Source: Gluconobacter cerevisiae (GTDB lineage: Bacteria > Pseudomonadota > Alphaproteobacteria > Acetobacterales > Acetobacteraceae). Taken from it: DNA of 64,000 nucleotides. Of the stretch, positions 11,953-20,917 are shown piece by piece. The DNA lies in NCBI RefSeq assembly GCF_015244675.1, contig NZ_JABCQO010000009.1:1-64000 (forward strand), given 5' to 3'. Position 1 is the stretch's first letter; each line of letters opens with the position of its first letter. The translations under genes were made by a program, and so were the position numbers. The notes beneath the pieces were generated by a model that saw only the letters and a program-made list of their open reading frames with translations, made no database searches and was not told the DNA's origin.

Positions 11953-12879
11953 TCAGTAACCGCGCCCTGTATCGATAACGCCGGTCATGGACTCACCCGC
12001 TTCGTAGCGACGCAGATTGGCCAGAACGACCTCAGCAGCGCTGTCCGACTGAGCGGCACTGGCGATATGGGGGGTCAGAAAAATGCGGGGATGATCCCAG
12101 AACGGATGCTCGGGCGGCAGCGGTTCGGGCGTCGCGACATCGAGAACTGCCTGTGAAAGCTGACCGCTATCGAGCGCCGGGATCAGATCATCCTGAACCA
12201 GATGGCCACCGCGGCCACAGTTGATGACGCACGCGCCTTTCGGCAGTTTCGAAAACAGGGCGCTGTTGAGAATGCCCCGCGTGGCCTCCGTCAACGGGAC
12301 GAGGCAGACCAGAATGTCAGTCTGAGCCAAAAAATCGTCCAGCTCCGCCTCTCCGGCGAAAGATGTCACGCCCGCGACTTCCCGGCGGCTGCGGCTCCAG
12401 CCCCGGCATTCGTACCCGAAAGAGACGAGCTTCTCCAGAACCGGGCTGCCCAGTTCTCCCATCCCCATGACGCCGACGCGATAAAGCCGCGCAGGGCGGT
12501 TATGCGAACCGCTCCAGACATGCTCCCGCTGCTGGCGGGCGTAGCGGAACATATCCCGGTGGAAGGAAAACACCGCCCACAGGACATATTCGATCATGCC
12601 TTCAACCAGGCTATTCTCCACCATACGAATGATCTGCACGCCGGGAGGAATATTGGCGAGATTAAGCTGGTCGATCCCCGCGCCCAGCGAGAACAGGATT
12701 TCCAGATTGGGAAAAAGCGTGCCGAGATCATCTGGCGTCTTCCACGCCGCAAGATAACGGACATCTTCTTTCGGGCCAGTTTCGGGCCAGACATGAAACG
12801 GCATATCCGGCCGGGCGCTGGCGAATTTCTCTCGCCAGATGGCAGCGCGTTCGGGCGTGTGATGAAAGACGAGCGACAT
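11953..12879 (-). CDS. ghrA: D-2-hydroxyacid dehydrogenase, GhrA-like (glyoxylate/hydroxypyruvate reductase)
   Basis: The protein is 308 residues from the ATG at 12879, with GGAGAA eight bases upstream; the open frame continues further but without family character. It has the NAD(P)-binding GVMGMGELG motif mid-protein, the catalytic arginine in NCGRGG, and the C-terminal histidine in LTPHIAS. Length and sequence fit the GhrA subgroup, which reduces glyoxylate to glycolate and hydroxypyruvate to glycerate. It lies near the allantoate cluster, where glyoxylate is a co-substrate. A link is possible but unproven. Confidence 0.85.
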   Translation of the reverse strand: MSLVFHHTPERAAIWREKFASARPDMPFHVWPETGPKEDVRYLAAWKTPDDLGTLFPNLEILFSLGAGIDQLNLANIPPGVQIIRMVENSLVEGMIEYVLWAVFSFHRDMFRYARQQREHVWSGSHNRPARLYRVGVMGMGELGSPVLEKLVSFGYECRGWSRSRREVAGVTSFAGEAELDDFLAQTDILVCLVPLTEATRGILNSALFSKLPKGACVINCGRGGHLVQDDLIPALDSGQLSQAVLDVATPEPLPPEHPFWDHPRIFLTPHIASAAQSDSAAEVVLANLRRYEAGESMTGVIDTGRGY

Positions 12880-13050
12880 TCTGCGTGTTCTCCGGCCGGA
12901 AATATGTCCGGAGATGGTCGCCCCATGCGAGCTTCTGATCAACCCCGCTCCCCTGCCCTCACACCTGTTTGTGTAGAGACAAAGACCCGGGGAACGCGTG
13001 CCGGGGTCGGACGTAGATGAGGACCGGATCTCATGCAGGAGGGTAGGATC

Positions 13051-13236
13051 ATGCCTCGTGGGGACAAGTCAGCCTATACCAACAAACAGAAGCGCAAAGC
13101 GGAGCATATCGAAGAGAGCTACGAAAAGCGTGGTGTCTCCGAAAAAGAAGCGGAGCGCCGCGCCTGGGCCACGGTCAACAAGGAAGACGGCGGCGGAAAG
13201 AAAAGTGGTTCAGGCCGGAAGAATCATCCAAAATAG
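13051..13236 (+). CDS. Small basic conserved protein of unknown function
   Basis: These 61 residues start with MPRGDKSAYT behind an excellent ribosome site (GGAGGG about 9 bases before the ATG at 13051). The protein is highly charged, with a helical middle (KRKAEHIEESYEKRG, then EKEAERRAWATVN) and a flexible GGGKKSGSG tail. Similar short basic proteins occur widely in proteobacteria and are sometimes labelled plasmid-stabilisation-like; I would not rely on that label. The good ribosome site and biased composition make it very likely a real gene. It converges on the aminotransferase gene with no visible terminator. Confidence 0.75.
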   Translation: MPRGDKSAYTNKQKRKAEHIEESYEKRGVSEKEAERRAWATVNKEDGGGKKSGSGRKNHPK

Positions 13237-13270
13237 AGCTTCCGGATAGAGTTGCCGGCCCGAAAATTGC

Positions 13271-14503
13271 TCAGGCCGCGTCCCAGGCAGCACGGGCGGC
13301 ATCCACGCCCGCACCACGGTTGAGCGCTACGCCTTCGCCAGCCAGAACGGAGTCGAGCGCCGCCAGCGTAAGGAGCACCTTGTCCTTGCGCGCGTTGAGA
13401 CCCATTGCCCCGATGCGCCAGATTTTCCCGGTCAGCGGACCGAAGGACGAGACGATCTCGATCCCGAAATCGTCGCGCATCAGTTCGCGGATGCGTGCAT
13501 TGTCCACGCCATCCGGCACCCAGACGCCGGTGACATTGCTCATGCGGGTGGTGTCGTCGCCATAGACCTTCAGCCCCATGGCCCGCAGACCTGCGACCAT
13601 GGCGCGTCCTGCCCTGACATGACGCGCAACACGGGCCTCCACGCCCTCTTCCACGACCAGACGCGCCGTCTCGCGCGCGGCGTAAAGCATGGAGGTCGCT
13701 TCGGTATGATGGTTCATCCGGGCCGGAGACCAATAGTTCATGAGCATCGCCAGATCGAAATAATTCGACTGGATGACAGGCCCACTCCCCTGTTCCTGAC
13801 CGGTCGCAATCCCGGCTTCGTCATGGCGGCGCTTGAGAATGGCGGCGACAGCACGGTCCGACAGCGTGATCGGCGCGGAACCCGGAGGACCGTTCAGGCA
13901 TTTCTGAAGCCCTGCCGTAGCGACATCGATGTTCCAGGCATCGGTCTCAAACGTCATGCCGCCGAGGGTCGCAGTGGCATCCACATAGAACAGTACGTCA
14001 TGCTTGCGGCAGATCCGGCCGATCTCTTCGAGCGGCTGGGCGGTCGTGGTGGACGTGTCACCATGCACGCAGGCGACCAGACCCGGCTTGTGTTCGATGA
14101 TGGCGGCCTCGATGCGAGCCGGATCAACAACCTCTCCCCATTCCACATCCACCGTGCACGGAATACCGCCACAGCGATGGACGATTTCCGTCAGCAGCAG
14201 GCCAAAGCGGCCAAAACGCGGAATGACGACCTTCATGCCCGGCGAGACCAGAGACACCAGAGCTGCTTCAATGGCTGACCGGGCCGAGCCGTTCACCAGC
14301 AGCGTCCAGTGGTTCTTCGTACGGAAGACCTCGCGATACAGGGCCATGACCTCGTCCATATAGGCGGTCATTTCCGGGTCCATCTGGCCGATCACGTCAT
14401 AGGACATGGCACGCAGGATGCGCGGATGGACATTGGTTGGGCCTGCACCCATCAGCAGACGGGACGGCAGGTCAAGCTGTGCGTAAGTTGAAAGCTGGCT
14501 CAT
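13271..14503 (-). CDS. Ureidoglycine-glyoxylate aminotransferase-like (HpxJ/PucG)
   Basis: This class-V PLP aminotransferase is 410 residues from the ATG at 14503, which has AAGGAG upstream and overlaps the preceding stop as ATGA. Lys201 in GLQKCLNGPPG is the expected Schiff-base lysine. Asp175 in YVDATATLGG would contact the cofactor, and the N-terminal LLMGAGPTNVHPRIL is typical of the alanine-glyoxylate/PucG group. Members that sit beside an allantoate amidohydrolase convert ureidoglycine plus glyoxylate to oxalurate plus glycine. Here it is coupled to just such a gene, which favours that role over general alanine-glyoxylate transamination. Confidence 0.82.
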   Translation of the reverse strand: MSQLSTYAQLDLPSRLLMGAGPTNVHPRILRAMSYDVIGQMDPEMTAYMDEVMALYREVFRTKNHWTLLVNGSARSAIEAALVSLVSPGMKVVIPRFGRFGLLLTEIVHRCGGIPCTVDVEWGEVVDPARIEAAIIEHKPGLVACVHGDTSTTTAQPLEEIGRICRKHDVLFYVDATATLGGMTFETDAWNIDVATAGLQKCLNGPPGSAPITLSDRAVAAILKRRHDEAGIATGQEQGSGPVIQSNYFDLAMLMNYWSPARMNHHTEATSMLYAARETARLVVEEGVEARVARHVRAGRAMVAGLRAMGLKVYGDDTTRMSNVTGVWVPDGVDNARIRELMRDDFGIEIVSSFGPLTGKIWRIGAMGLNARKDKVLLTLAALDSVLAGEGVALNRGAGVDAARAAWDAA

Positions 14504-15735
14504 GACTGGAACTCCTTGACGAAGGCAAGCAGGGCGCGATGGGCGAGCGCGACGTCTCCCACACGAACTGTTTCGTCGGGATGATGGCTGAGGCCACCAG
14601 GACTGCGGATGAAGAGCATGCCCATCGGACACAGATCGACCATGGCCATGGCATCATGCCCCGCACCGCTGAGAACGCGTTGGGCCGGACGGCCGGTCAC
14701 GGTCGTCACGGCCCGGGACAAACGCTCCACCAGTGCAGGCGCGCAGGCGGCGGCAGGCAAAATCTGCGGCGTGTCGAACGTGATGCCGACAGCCCGACTG
14801 GCCGCGATGGCGCGCAGATCCGCGCGGATGGCGTTCACCATCGCATCTCGCGCCGCGTCGTTTTCGGCGCGCATGTCCAGCGAGAAGCGGACTTCGCCCG
14901 GAATAACGTTCGAAGTATTGGGCACAACCTCAACCTGTCCGACCGTGGCAACCTGCGTGGCCCCTCCGGCCCCACCATTGCGTTCAACGGCAAGAATCAT
15001 TTCAGCCACCGCCGTCAAGGCATCCTGACGCATGGTCATGGGCGTCGTGCCCGCATGGTCGGACTGGCCGGTGACGGTCACCCGGTGGCGGGTCTGGGCG
15101 GCGATGGCGGTGACAACACCGATTTCTCCGTCCACGCTTTCGATCGCCGGACCCTGTTCGATATGAGGCTCAATATAAGCGATCAGCTCATCCGGCCGAC
15201 GAGCGGCTTCGGTCAGGCGCGCCGGGTCGAGACCAGAGCGGAGCATGGCTTCGGCCATGGTCACGCCGGACGCATCCGTCATGTCTTCGGGAATGGATTC
15301 AATCAGCCCGGCCATGGCGCGGGAGCAGATCATGGGGGCGGCAAAACGAGACCCCTCTTCGTCCCCGAACCCCATGACCTCAATGGCGAATGGCAGGCGA
15401 GTGCCCTTTTCCTTCAGGGCGGAGACAAGCTCGATCCCCAGCATGACGCCCAGATTGCCATCAAACGCACCGCCATTACGGACAGTATCGAGATGCGAAC
15501 CGATCATCAGGGCCGGAGCACCCGGCACAAGACCCTCGTAACGGCCAACAAGGCTCCCGGCAGCGTCCAGACGGGTGCTGAGACCAGCCTCTTCCATCCA
15601 TTCTGCGACCTGTGCGAGGGTGCGCTGATAGGCAGGACCGAGCCAGAATCGGAACAGACTGCCCGGCGTCTCGCTGAAAGGACCATCCGCGAGAATACGG
15701 CACCGCTCGACGGCGCGGGCTCCGTGGGCTGTCAT
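14500..15735 (-). CDS. Allantoate amidohydrolase-like M20 hydrolase (HpxK/AllC)
   Basis: The protein is 411 residues, in the M20 family of N-carbamoyl-amino-acid and allantoate amidohydrolases. The dimetal site is visible: His81 in GSHLDTV, bridging Asp92 in GGAFDGNLG, and Glu126/Glu127 in GDEEGSRF. The dimerisation-domain motif SDHAGTTPM is also present. AGGAG precedes the ATG. It is first in an operon with the PucG-like aminotransferase and diverges from the LysR gene. Allantoate to ureidoglycine is the best-supported reaction. A general N-carbamoyl amidase cannot be excluded from sequence alone. Confidence 0.83.
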   Translation of the reverse strand: MTAHGARAVERCRILADGPFSETPGSLFRFWLGPAYQRTLAQVAEWMEEAGLSTRLDAAGSLVGRYEGLVPGAPALMIGSHLDTVRNGGAFDGNLGVMLGIELVSALKEKGTRLPFAIEVMGFGDEEGSRFAAPMICSRAMAGLIESIPEDMTDASGVTMAEAMLRSGLDPARLTEAARRPDELIAYIEPHIEQGPAIESVDGEIGVVTAIAAQTRHRVTVTGQSDHAGTTPMTMRQDALTAVAEMILAVERNGGAGGATQVATVGQVEVVPNTSNVIPGEVRFSLDMRAENDAARDAMVNAIRADLRAIAASRAVGITFDTPQILPAAACAPALVERLSRAVTTVTGRPAQRVLSGAGHDAMAMVDLCPMGMLFIRSPGGLSHHPDETVRVGDVALAHRALLAFVKEFQS

Positions 15736-15816
15736 GGGGGCTCCTGTCCGGGGTGATGGGTCAAGCGGGGAAACTTTGCGCTCATAACGGAATCAGATCA
15801 AGTTGACCTGCCAATA

Positions 15817-15834
15817 AATATGGTCCCACATATT
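15817..15834. promoter_or_regulatory. Palindrome in the hpxK-like/lysR divergent promoter
   Basis: AATATG (15817-15822) and CATATT (15829-15834) form a perfect 6-6-6 dyad around GTCCCA. It contains the T-N11-A spacing typical of LysR-family operators. It lies about 80 bases before the M20 hydrolase start and immediately before the regulator start. It is the best candidate operator for the cluster. Confidence 0.5.
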
Positions 15835-15837
15835 GGC

Positions 15838-16722
15838 ATGAAAGATCAGATGCATCTCGATCCGTTCCATCTGCAATCCTTTCTCGCCGTCGCGGAAACG
15901 CTGCATTTCACGTCAGCCGCGCAGAGTCAGGGGGTAAGCCAGTCCACCATCAGCCAGCATGTCAGTCGGCTGGAGGAGCAGCTTGGCACGCGCCTGCTGG
16001 CCCGAAGCACCAAAAGCGTGCGTCTGACCGGAGACGGCATGGCTCTGATCGGTCTGGCCCGGCAGCTTCTGCAATGCGAGGACAGCATCCTGTCCCGCTT
16101 CCGGCAGGACGCACCGCGCGGGACGATCCGGCTGGGCGTGACGGAAGACCTGCTCCTGACGCGCTTTCCCGAAATTCTCGGCACATTCCGCGCCTCACAC
16201 CCCTCCCTTCAGATCACGCTGACCGTGGGGCTGTCGGCGCATCTGGCCAACCTGCTGGAACAGGGGGAGCTGGATGTCTGGTGCGGGATGCGACGCACAA
16301 GCGAAACACGCGGACAAAAACTCTGGACCGAGGACATGCGCTGGTACGCCCCCGCAGGTACGGAATTTCCGGCAGAACAATCCATTCCGCTCGTCACATT
16401 TCCCGACGGCAGCGTAACGCGCAGACTGGCGATCGAGACGCTCAACAAGGCCGGAAGGGCGTGGCATCTGGCCTTTACCAGTGGCAGTCTCGGAGCACTT
16501 CTGGCTGCTGTCCGGGCAGGATATGGCGTCACACCGCAACCTGCGTTTCTGCGAAACGTGGAACATCTGCCGCATTGCACGCCGGGCCTTCTGCCGGACA
16601 TGCCGCAGGTAGAGTTCATCGCTTCCACCCGCCATCAGACCGCGCAGGGCCCCGAAGACCTGCTGATCCGGACGCTATGCGCGCATGTCCCGCGCCTTCA
16701 GCCCGAACTTATGCCTCTTTAA
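15838..16722 (+). CDS. LysR-family transcriptional regulator of the allantoate cluster
   Basis: This 294-residue regulator has an N-terminal winged helix-turn-helix (FLAVAETLHFTSAAQSQGVSQ, then STISQHVSRLEEQLGTRLLAR) and a periplasmic-binding-protein-like effector domain from about residue 90. I start at the ATG at 15838. The upstream ATG at 15820 lies inside the palindrome, and 15850 is also possible. No strong ribosome site is visible. It is divergent from hpxK/hpxJ and 10 bases upstream of the hpxW-like gene, so it probably controls both arms. The effector is unknown; an allantoin-pathway intermediate is a reasonable guess. Confidence 0.88.
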   Translation: MKDQMHLDPFHLQSFLAVAETLHFTSAAQSQGVSQSTISQHVSRLEEQLGTRLLARSTKSVRLTGDGMALIGLARQLLQCEDSILSRFRQDAPRGTIRLGVTEDLLLTRFPEILGTFRASHPSLQITLTVGLSAHLANLLEQGELDVWCGMRRTSETRGQKLWTEDMRWYAPAGTEFPAEQSIPLVTFPDGSVTRRLAIETLNKAGRAWHLAFTSGSLGALLAAVRAGYGVTPQPAFLRNVEHLPHCTPGLLPDMPQVEFIASTRHQTAQGPEDLLIRTLCAHVPRLQPELMPL

Positions 16723-16732
16723 GGACAAAACC

Positions 16733-18325
16733 ATGCTCACACCCAACGCTCTTGGCGGAATGGTGACGTCACCGCACCATCTGGCAAGTCAGGCGGGGCT
16801 GGATGTCCTGCGCGAAGGCGGTACGGCCCTTGAAGCCGTCGTCGCCACGGCGTCCACACTGGCCGTGGTGTATCCACACATGACGGGGCTGGGCGGCGAT
16901 GCATTCTGGCTGATCTGCCACCCGGACGGCCGCACCGTGGCGATTGACGCCTGCGGGGCGCTGGCGATGGGTGCCGAACATGCGATCTATACCGAAGCCG
17001 GGCACAGCGTCATTCCCTGCCGGGGCGGCCTTGCGGCCAATACGGTTGCAGGCACGGTCTCGGGCTGGGAAACCGCGCTGGGCCTGAGCGCTGAACTCCG
17101 CGAACCCCTCCCGCTAGACCGCCTGCTCCGCGACGCCATCCATTACGCCGAATATGGCCGGGTGGTTTCCGAAAGCGAGGGCGCCCTGCTCGCACAGAAG
17201 CAGCACGAACTGCTGTCAGATCCAACGCTGGCGCGGATCTGCTTTCCCGAAGGCAAACCCTGGACAGCAGGAAGCATCCGCAAATCGCCAGAACTGGCCC
17301 AGACGCTGAGAATGCTGAACCGGGACGGCTTGCGGAGCTTCTATAACGGTCCACTCGCCCGCAGTCTGGCGGCGGATCTGGCGGCGGCGGGCAGCCCGGT
17401 CCGATCGCTGGACCTGCTGGCGCATCGCGCGGAGGTCAAGGAACCCCTTCAGGCCCAAACGAGCGATGGCACTCTCTACAACACCGCGCCTCCCACACAG
17501 GGCGTGGCATCCCTTCTGATCCTTGCGCTCTCGGATCATCTGAGCCGCGACGGCGGGCCGGAGAGCTTTTCGCACATCCACGGGCTGGTCGAGGCGACCA
17601 AACAGGCGTTTCTCTATCGCAACAGCCACACGGATGGCAGCGAGCATTCCGAGGCACTGGCGCGGAGCCTTCTTGCCGACCCGGCACGGCTGGAGGCGAT
17701 GACAGCCCGGATGTCCATGACCCATGCCATGCCCTGGACGGAACAGACTCAGTGGGGCGACACGACCTGGATGGGCGCGATCGACCGCAATGGCGTGGCG
17801 GTCAGCATGATCCAGAGCCTGTATTTCGAGTTCGGCTCCGGTGTGATGCTGCCGCAGAGCGGGCTGTTCTGGCAGAACCGGGGCTCGTCCTTCCGTCTGG
17901 CCCATTCGGGCTGGAACATCCTGCGCCCCGGCGCCAAACCGTTTCATACGCTCAATCCGGCTGCGGCCCGACTCCGCGACGGACGGACGATGGTGTACGG
18001 CACCATGGGCGGCGAAGGGCAGCCCCAGACACAGGCGGCCGTCTTCAGCCGTCACGTCCGCCACGGCGTTCCGCTTCAGGAAGCCATCCGTCGTCCGCGC
18101 TGGCTGCTGGGACGAACATGGGGGGAAGAGAGCCTGTCGCTCAAGGTGGAGCCGGGCTTCAGCCCAGATGTGATGTCGCAGCTTGAAACGGCAGGGCATG
18201 TCGTCGAAGCGCTTGAACACCAGTCCATCATCATGGGTCACGCCGGCGCACTGATCCGCCATGAAAACGGACGACTTGAAGGCGCAACCGACCCTCGTAG
18301 CGACGGAGCTGTTGCAGCATGGTAA
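16733..18325 (+). CDS. HpxW-like oxamate amidohydrolase (gamma-glutamyltransferase fold)
   Basis: The protein is 530 residues of the Ntn-hydrolase gamma-glutamyltransferase family. There is no signal peptide, unlike true periplasmic GGT. The likely autoprocessing nucleophile is Thr344 in GDTTWMGAID, where GGT has TTH. The N-terminal GGMVTSPHHLASQAGLDVL and the YPHMTGLGGDAFW stretch resemble the HpxW branch, which hydrolyses oxamate to oxalate and ammonia in purine breakdown. Its neighbours (allantoate hydrolase, ureidoglycine aminotransferase, HpxX/HpxY pair) support this over glutathione metabolism. AAGGAC precedes the ATG at 16733. The gene overlaps the transporter by 7 bases. Confidence 0.8.
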   Translation: MLTPNALGGMVTSPHHLASQAGLDVLREGGTALEAVVATASTLAVVYPHMTGLGGDAFWLICHPDGRTVAIDACGALAMGAEHAIYTEAGHSVIPCRGGLAANTVAGTVSGWETALGLSAELREPLPLDRLLRDAIHYAEYGRVVSESEGALLAQKQHELLSDPTLARICFPEGKPWTAGSIRKSPELAQTLRMLNRDGLRSFYNGPLARSLAADLAAAGSPVRSLDLLAHRAEVKEPLQAQTSDGTLYNTAPPTQGVASLLILALSDHLSRDGGPESFSHIHGLVEATKQAFLYRNSHTDGSEHSEALARSLLADPARLEAMTARMSMTHAMPWTEQTQWGDTTWMGAIDRNGVAVSMIQSLYFEFGSGVMLPQSGLFWQNRGSSFRLAHSGWNILRPGAKPFHTLNPAAARLRDGRTMVYGTMGGEGQPQTQAAVFSRHVRHGVPLQEAIRRPRWLLGRTWGEESLSLKVEPGFSPDVMSQLETAGHVVEALEHQSIIMGHAGALIRHENGRLEGATDPRSDGAVAAW

Positions 18326-19581
18326 AGTATTTTGCAGAGAGCCTGTTCGCGCAGGTCGTTCTGGCAACGCTTCTGGGGCTTGGCGCCGGACTATTCTTCC
18401 CTTTTCTGGCTGATGACGTGGGCTGGATGACAGCACTGTTCATGCGCCTCATCATCATGGCCGTTGGGCCGCTTCTGTTCTGCATCGTAACACTCGGCAT
18501 TCTGGGTGCGGGCTCCCTGAAAACAGTAGGGCGGCTGGGCGGATGCGCGATGCTCTATTTCGAACTCATGACCACAGTGGCGCTTGTCGTGGCGGTCATG
18601 GTGGCAATGGGGCTGGGAATCGGACAGGGCGTAGGCTTCGTCCCTACAGCGAGCGACGCGCGGATGATCGCCTCCTATGGCGGCCATGCCCAAAATCTGC
18701 GTGCGGAAGGCTTTAGCGGATTTCTGCTCTCGCTCGTCCCCCACACCCCGGCCGATGCGTTTGCGCAGGGCAATGTCCTTCAGATTCTGGTCTTCGCGAT
18801 TCTTGTCGGATGCTGCCTGAGCGGCATGGGAGACCGGGGCCTGCCGCTGGTCCGACTGGTCGAAAGCGTGTCCGACCTGTTTTCACGCATGATGGGCCTC
18901 ATCATCCGCGTAGCGCCACTCGGCGTCTTCGGAGCAATGGTGACGACGACGGCACGATATGGCCTCGGAACGATCGGGCATCTGGCCGGATTTACAGTCC
19001 TGTATTTCCTGCTGGTCGGCGCATTTGTCGTCTGCGCACTGGGCGGGGGCCTTCGGCTCGCAGGCGTAAACCCTTTGCGATTTGCACGATATTTCCGTGA
19101 AGAGCTGCTGATCGTCGCCACCACCACGGCGTCCGATGCGGTTCTGCCCAGCCTCATGACCAAGCTCGAAAAGCTGGGCGTCGAGCGTCAGGTCGTCGGA
19201 ATCGTAGTGCCTGCGGGCTATTCGCTCAATCTGGATGCGCTGTCGATCTATCTGGGGTTAGCCGTCATTTTTCTGGCCAATGCCACCGGAACGCATCTGA
19301 CATTCTGGCAGATCGCAACCCTGCTGGTGACCGCCCTGATCACGTCCAAAGGCTCGCACGGCATTCCGGGTTTTGCGATCGTCGTTCTGGCGGCGACGCT
19401 GGCCAGCGTTCCGTCCATTCCGCCCGGAAGTCTGGTGATGCTTCTGGCCGTGGACTGGTTCGTGGGAATCGCCCGGGCTGTAGGCAATTTCGCTGGAAAC
19501 TGCGTGGCCCCGGTCCTGATCGCCGCGTGGGAAAAACGCCTCGACCACGCAAGAATGGCCGAGGCGCTGAAACAGCCCTGA
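18319..19581 (+). CDS. DAACS-family symporter, dicarboxylate or ureide uptake
   Basis: This 420-residue polytopic transporter of the dicarboxylate/amino acid:cation symporter family (GltP/DctA fold) carries the substrate-site segment YSLNLDALSIYLGLAVIFLA and the later SKGSHGIPGFAIVVLAATLA. It starts inside the end of the hpxW-like gene, so it belongs to the lysR-hpxW transcript. Its position suggests it imports a pathway substrate or intermediate such as allantoate, oxamate or a dicarboxylate. The sequence does not decide which. It ends 1 base from the convergent amidase gene with no terminator between them. Confidence 0.88.
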   Translation: MVKYFAESLFAQVVLATLLGLGAGLFFPFLADDVGWMTALFMRLIIMAVGPLLFCIVTLGILGAGSLKTVGRLGGCAMLYFELMTTVALVVAVMVAMGLGIGQGVGFVPTASDARMIASYGGHAQNLRAEGFSGFLLSLVPHTPADAFAQGNVLQILVFAILVGCCLSGMGDRGLPLVRLVESVSDLFSRMMGLIIRVAPLGVFGAMVTTTARYGLGTIGHLAGFTVLYFLLVGAFVVCALGGGLRLAGVNPLRFARYFREELLIVATTTASDAVLPSLMTKLEKLGVERQVVGIVVPAGYSLNLDALSIYLGLAVIFLANATGTHLTFWQIATLLVTALITSKGSHGIPGFAIVVLAATLASVPSIPPGSLVMLLAVDWFVGIARAVGNFAGNCVAPVLIAAWEKRLDHARMAEALKQP

Positions 19582-19582
19582 G

Positions 19583-20917
19583 TCAGACCAGACGGGCCTC
19601 CGCCAGCCCATCCGCTTCCAGCTTTTCCGCCAGTGCGAAAAGCTGGTCTTCCCGCCCCGGACGCGCGATGAGCTGCGCGCCGAGCGGCAGACCCGGAACC
19701 TTCATCGGAACCGTCAGAACCGGGAATCCAACCAGCGTCAGCGGCTGCGTATACAGCCCCAGATTGGCACGGGCGGAGACCATCCTGCCCCCAATCTCGA
19801 TTTCCGGCTGATCGAAGCGCGGCGCTTCCCCGACAAGTGCCGGAGCCAGCAGGATGTCGGTCTTTGCAAACGCCTCATGCATCTGGTCCCGAAACCAGTG
19901 CCGCAGACGATGTGCCTGAAAAACGAGCGTGGAGGGCAGAAGCGCACCGGCCAGCAGGCGGTCGCGCACGGCGGGATCATAGTCCGCAGCCTGTGTCCGC
20001 AGCCGACCGAGATGCTGCCCTGCCCCTTCGGACGCACTAATGACGAAGGCCGCCGCACGGGCCCGCGCCACTTCGGGCAGTTCAACCACATCCGTCGCCC
20101 CCAGCGCCATCGAGAGCCTGTCGATGGCTGTCTGCATCGGAGGGGACATGTTTTCACCGAACCAACCGCCAAGCCGGGCAATCCGCAGGCTACCAGCCTC
20201 CACAGCCGGAAGCGCCTTTGCGCTGAGAGCCTCAAAACAGGCCTTCAGCCCGCCTGCACTGTCCGCAAACGGTCCGACCGTATCGAGACTCGGCACGAAC
20301 GGGTAACTGCCTTCGGTCGACAGGAGCCCCTGCGTCGCGCGCAGCCCCCAGATACCGCAGAGCGAGGACGGAACGCGGATCGAGCCATTCGTATCGGACC
20401 CCAGCCCGATGGAAAACAGCCGCGCCGCCACACCCGCCGCCGACCCACCCGAAGAGCCACCGGCCAGACGGTCCGGCGCATGCGGATTGCGGGTATTGCC
20501 GTAATGCGCGTTGATCGTGGCGAACCCGTAGGCGAACTCGTCCATATTCGTCAGGGCCACCGGAATGGCTCCGGCCGCAATCATATGCGCGACGAGCACC
20601 GCGTCCTGCGTGGCGGGCGGATCATTGGCGAGGACCTTGGACCCCGCCGTCGTGATCTCTCCACGAACATCGAACAGATCCTTGATGCCGAAAGGCACAC
20701 CCGCGAGCGGTCCGGGGTCCTGCCCCTGAAGCACCAGACGGTCCACGCGTTCGGCGGCCTCCAGCGCGCGCTGCATCAGAAGACGCGTGACGCAGCCATA
20801 GGCCCCGTCCCGGCTTTCGATATCAGCCAGAACCTTCACCGCGAGTTCGCGGGCGGAAATTTCGCCCTTGCGAACGCTGGCGGCGAGCGCGACGGTGCGC
20901 TGCTGAAGGCCGCTCAT
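19583..20917 (-). CDS. AtzE/HpxY-like amidase (amidase-signature family)
   Basis: This 444-residue amidase-signature enzyme has the Lys-Ser-Ser triad complete: Lys79 in FGIKDLFD, the serine pair 155-156 in AGGSSGGSAAG, and Ser179 in GSDTNGSIR. The sequence belongs with the AtzE group, known as 1-carboxybiuret hydrolase in atrazine breakdown and as HpxY in purine clusters. The start overlaps the preceding small gene as ATGA. That partner encodes the AtzG/HpxX subunit these amidases need. The substrate here is unknown. Oxalurate is a chemically similar candidate. Confidence 0.82.
   Translation of the reverse strand: MSGLQQRTVALAASVRKGEISARELAVKVLADIESRDGAYGCVTRLLMQRALEAAERVDRLVLQGQDPGPLAGVPFGIKDLFDVRGEITTAGSKVLANDPPATQDAVLVAHMIAAGAIPVALTNMDEFAYGFATINAHYGNTRNPHAPDRLAGGSSGGSAAGVAARLFSIGLGSDTNGSIRVPSSLCGIWGLRATQGLLSTEGSYPFVPSLDTVGPFADSAGGLKACFEALSAKALPAVEAGSLRIARLGGWFGENMSPPMQTAIDRLSMALGATDVVELPEVARARAAAFVISASEGAGQHLGRLRTQAADYDPAVRDRLLAGALLPSTLVFQAHRLRHWFRDQMHEAFAKTDILLAPALVGEAPRFDQPEIEIGGRMVSARANLGLYTQPLTLVGFPVLTVPMKVPGLPLGAQLIARPGREDQLFALAEKLEADGLAEARLV

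Noticed and set aside
15820-15837. Earlier ATG for the LysR gene
   Set aside because: It lies within the palindromic operator candidate and adds six residues without family support.
16733-18325. Classical gamma-glutamyltranspeptidase for glutathione
   Set aside because: No signal peptide and the neighbourhood is purine/ureide catabolism; the HpxW branch fits better.
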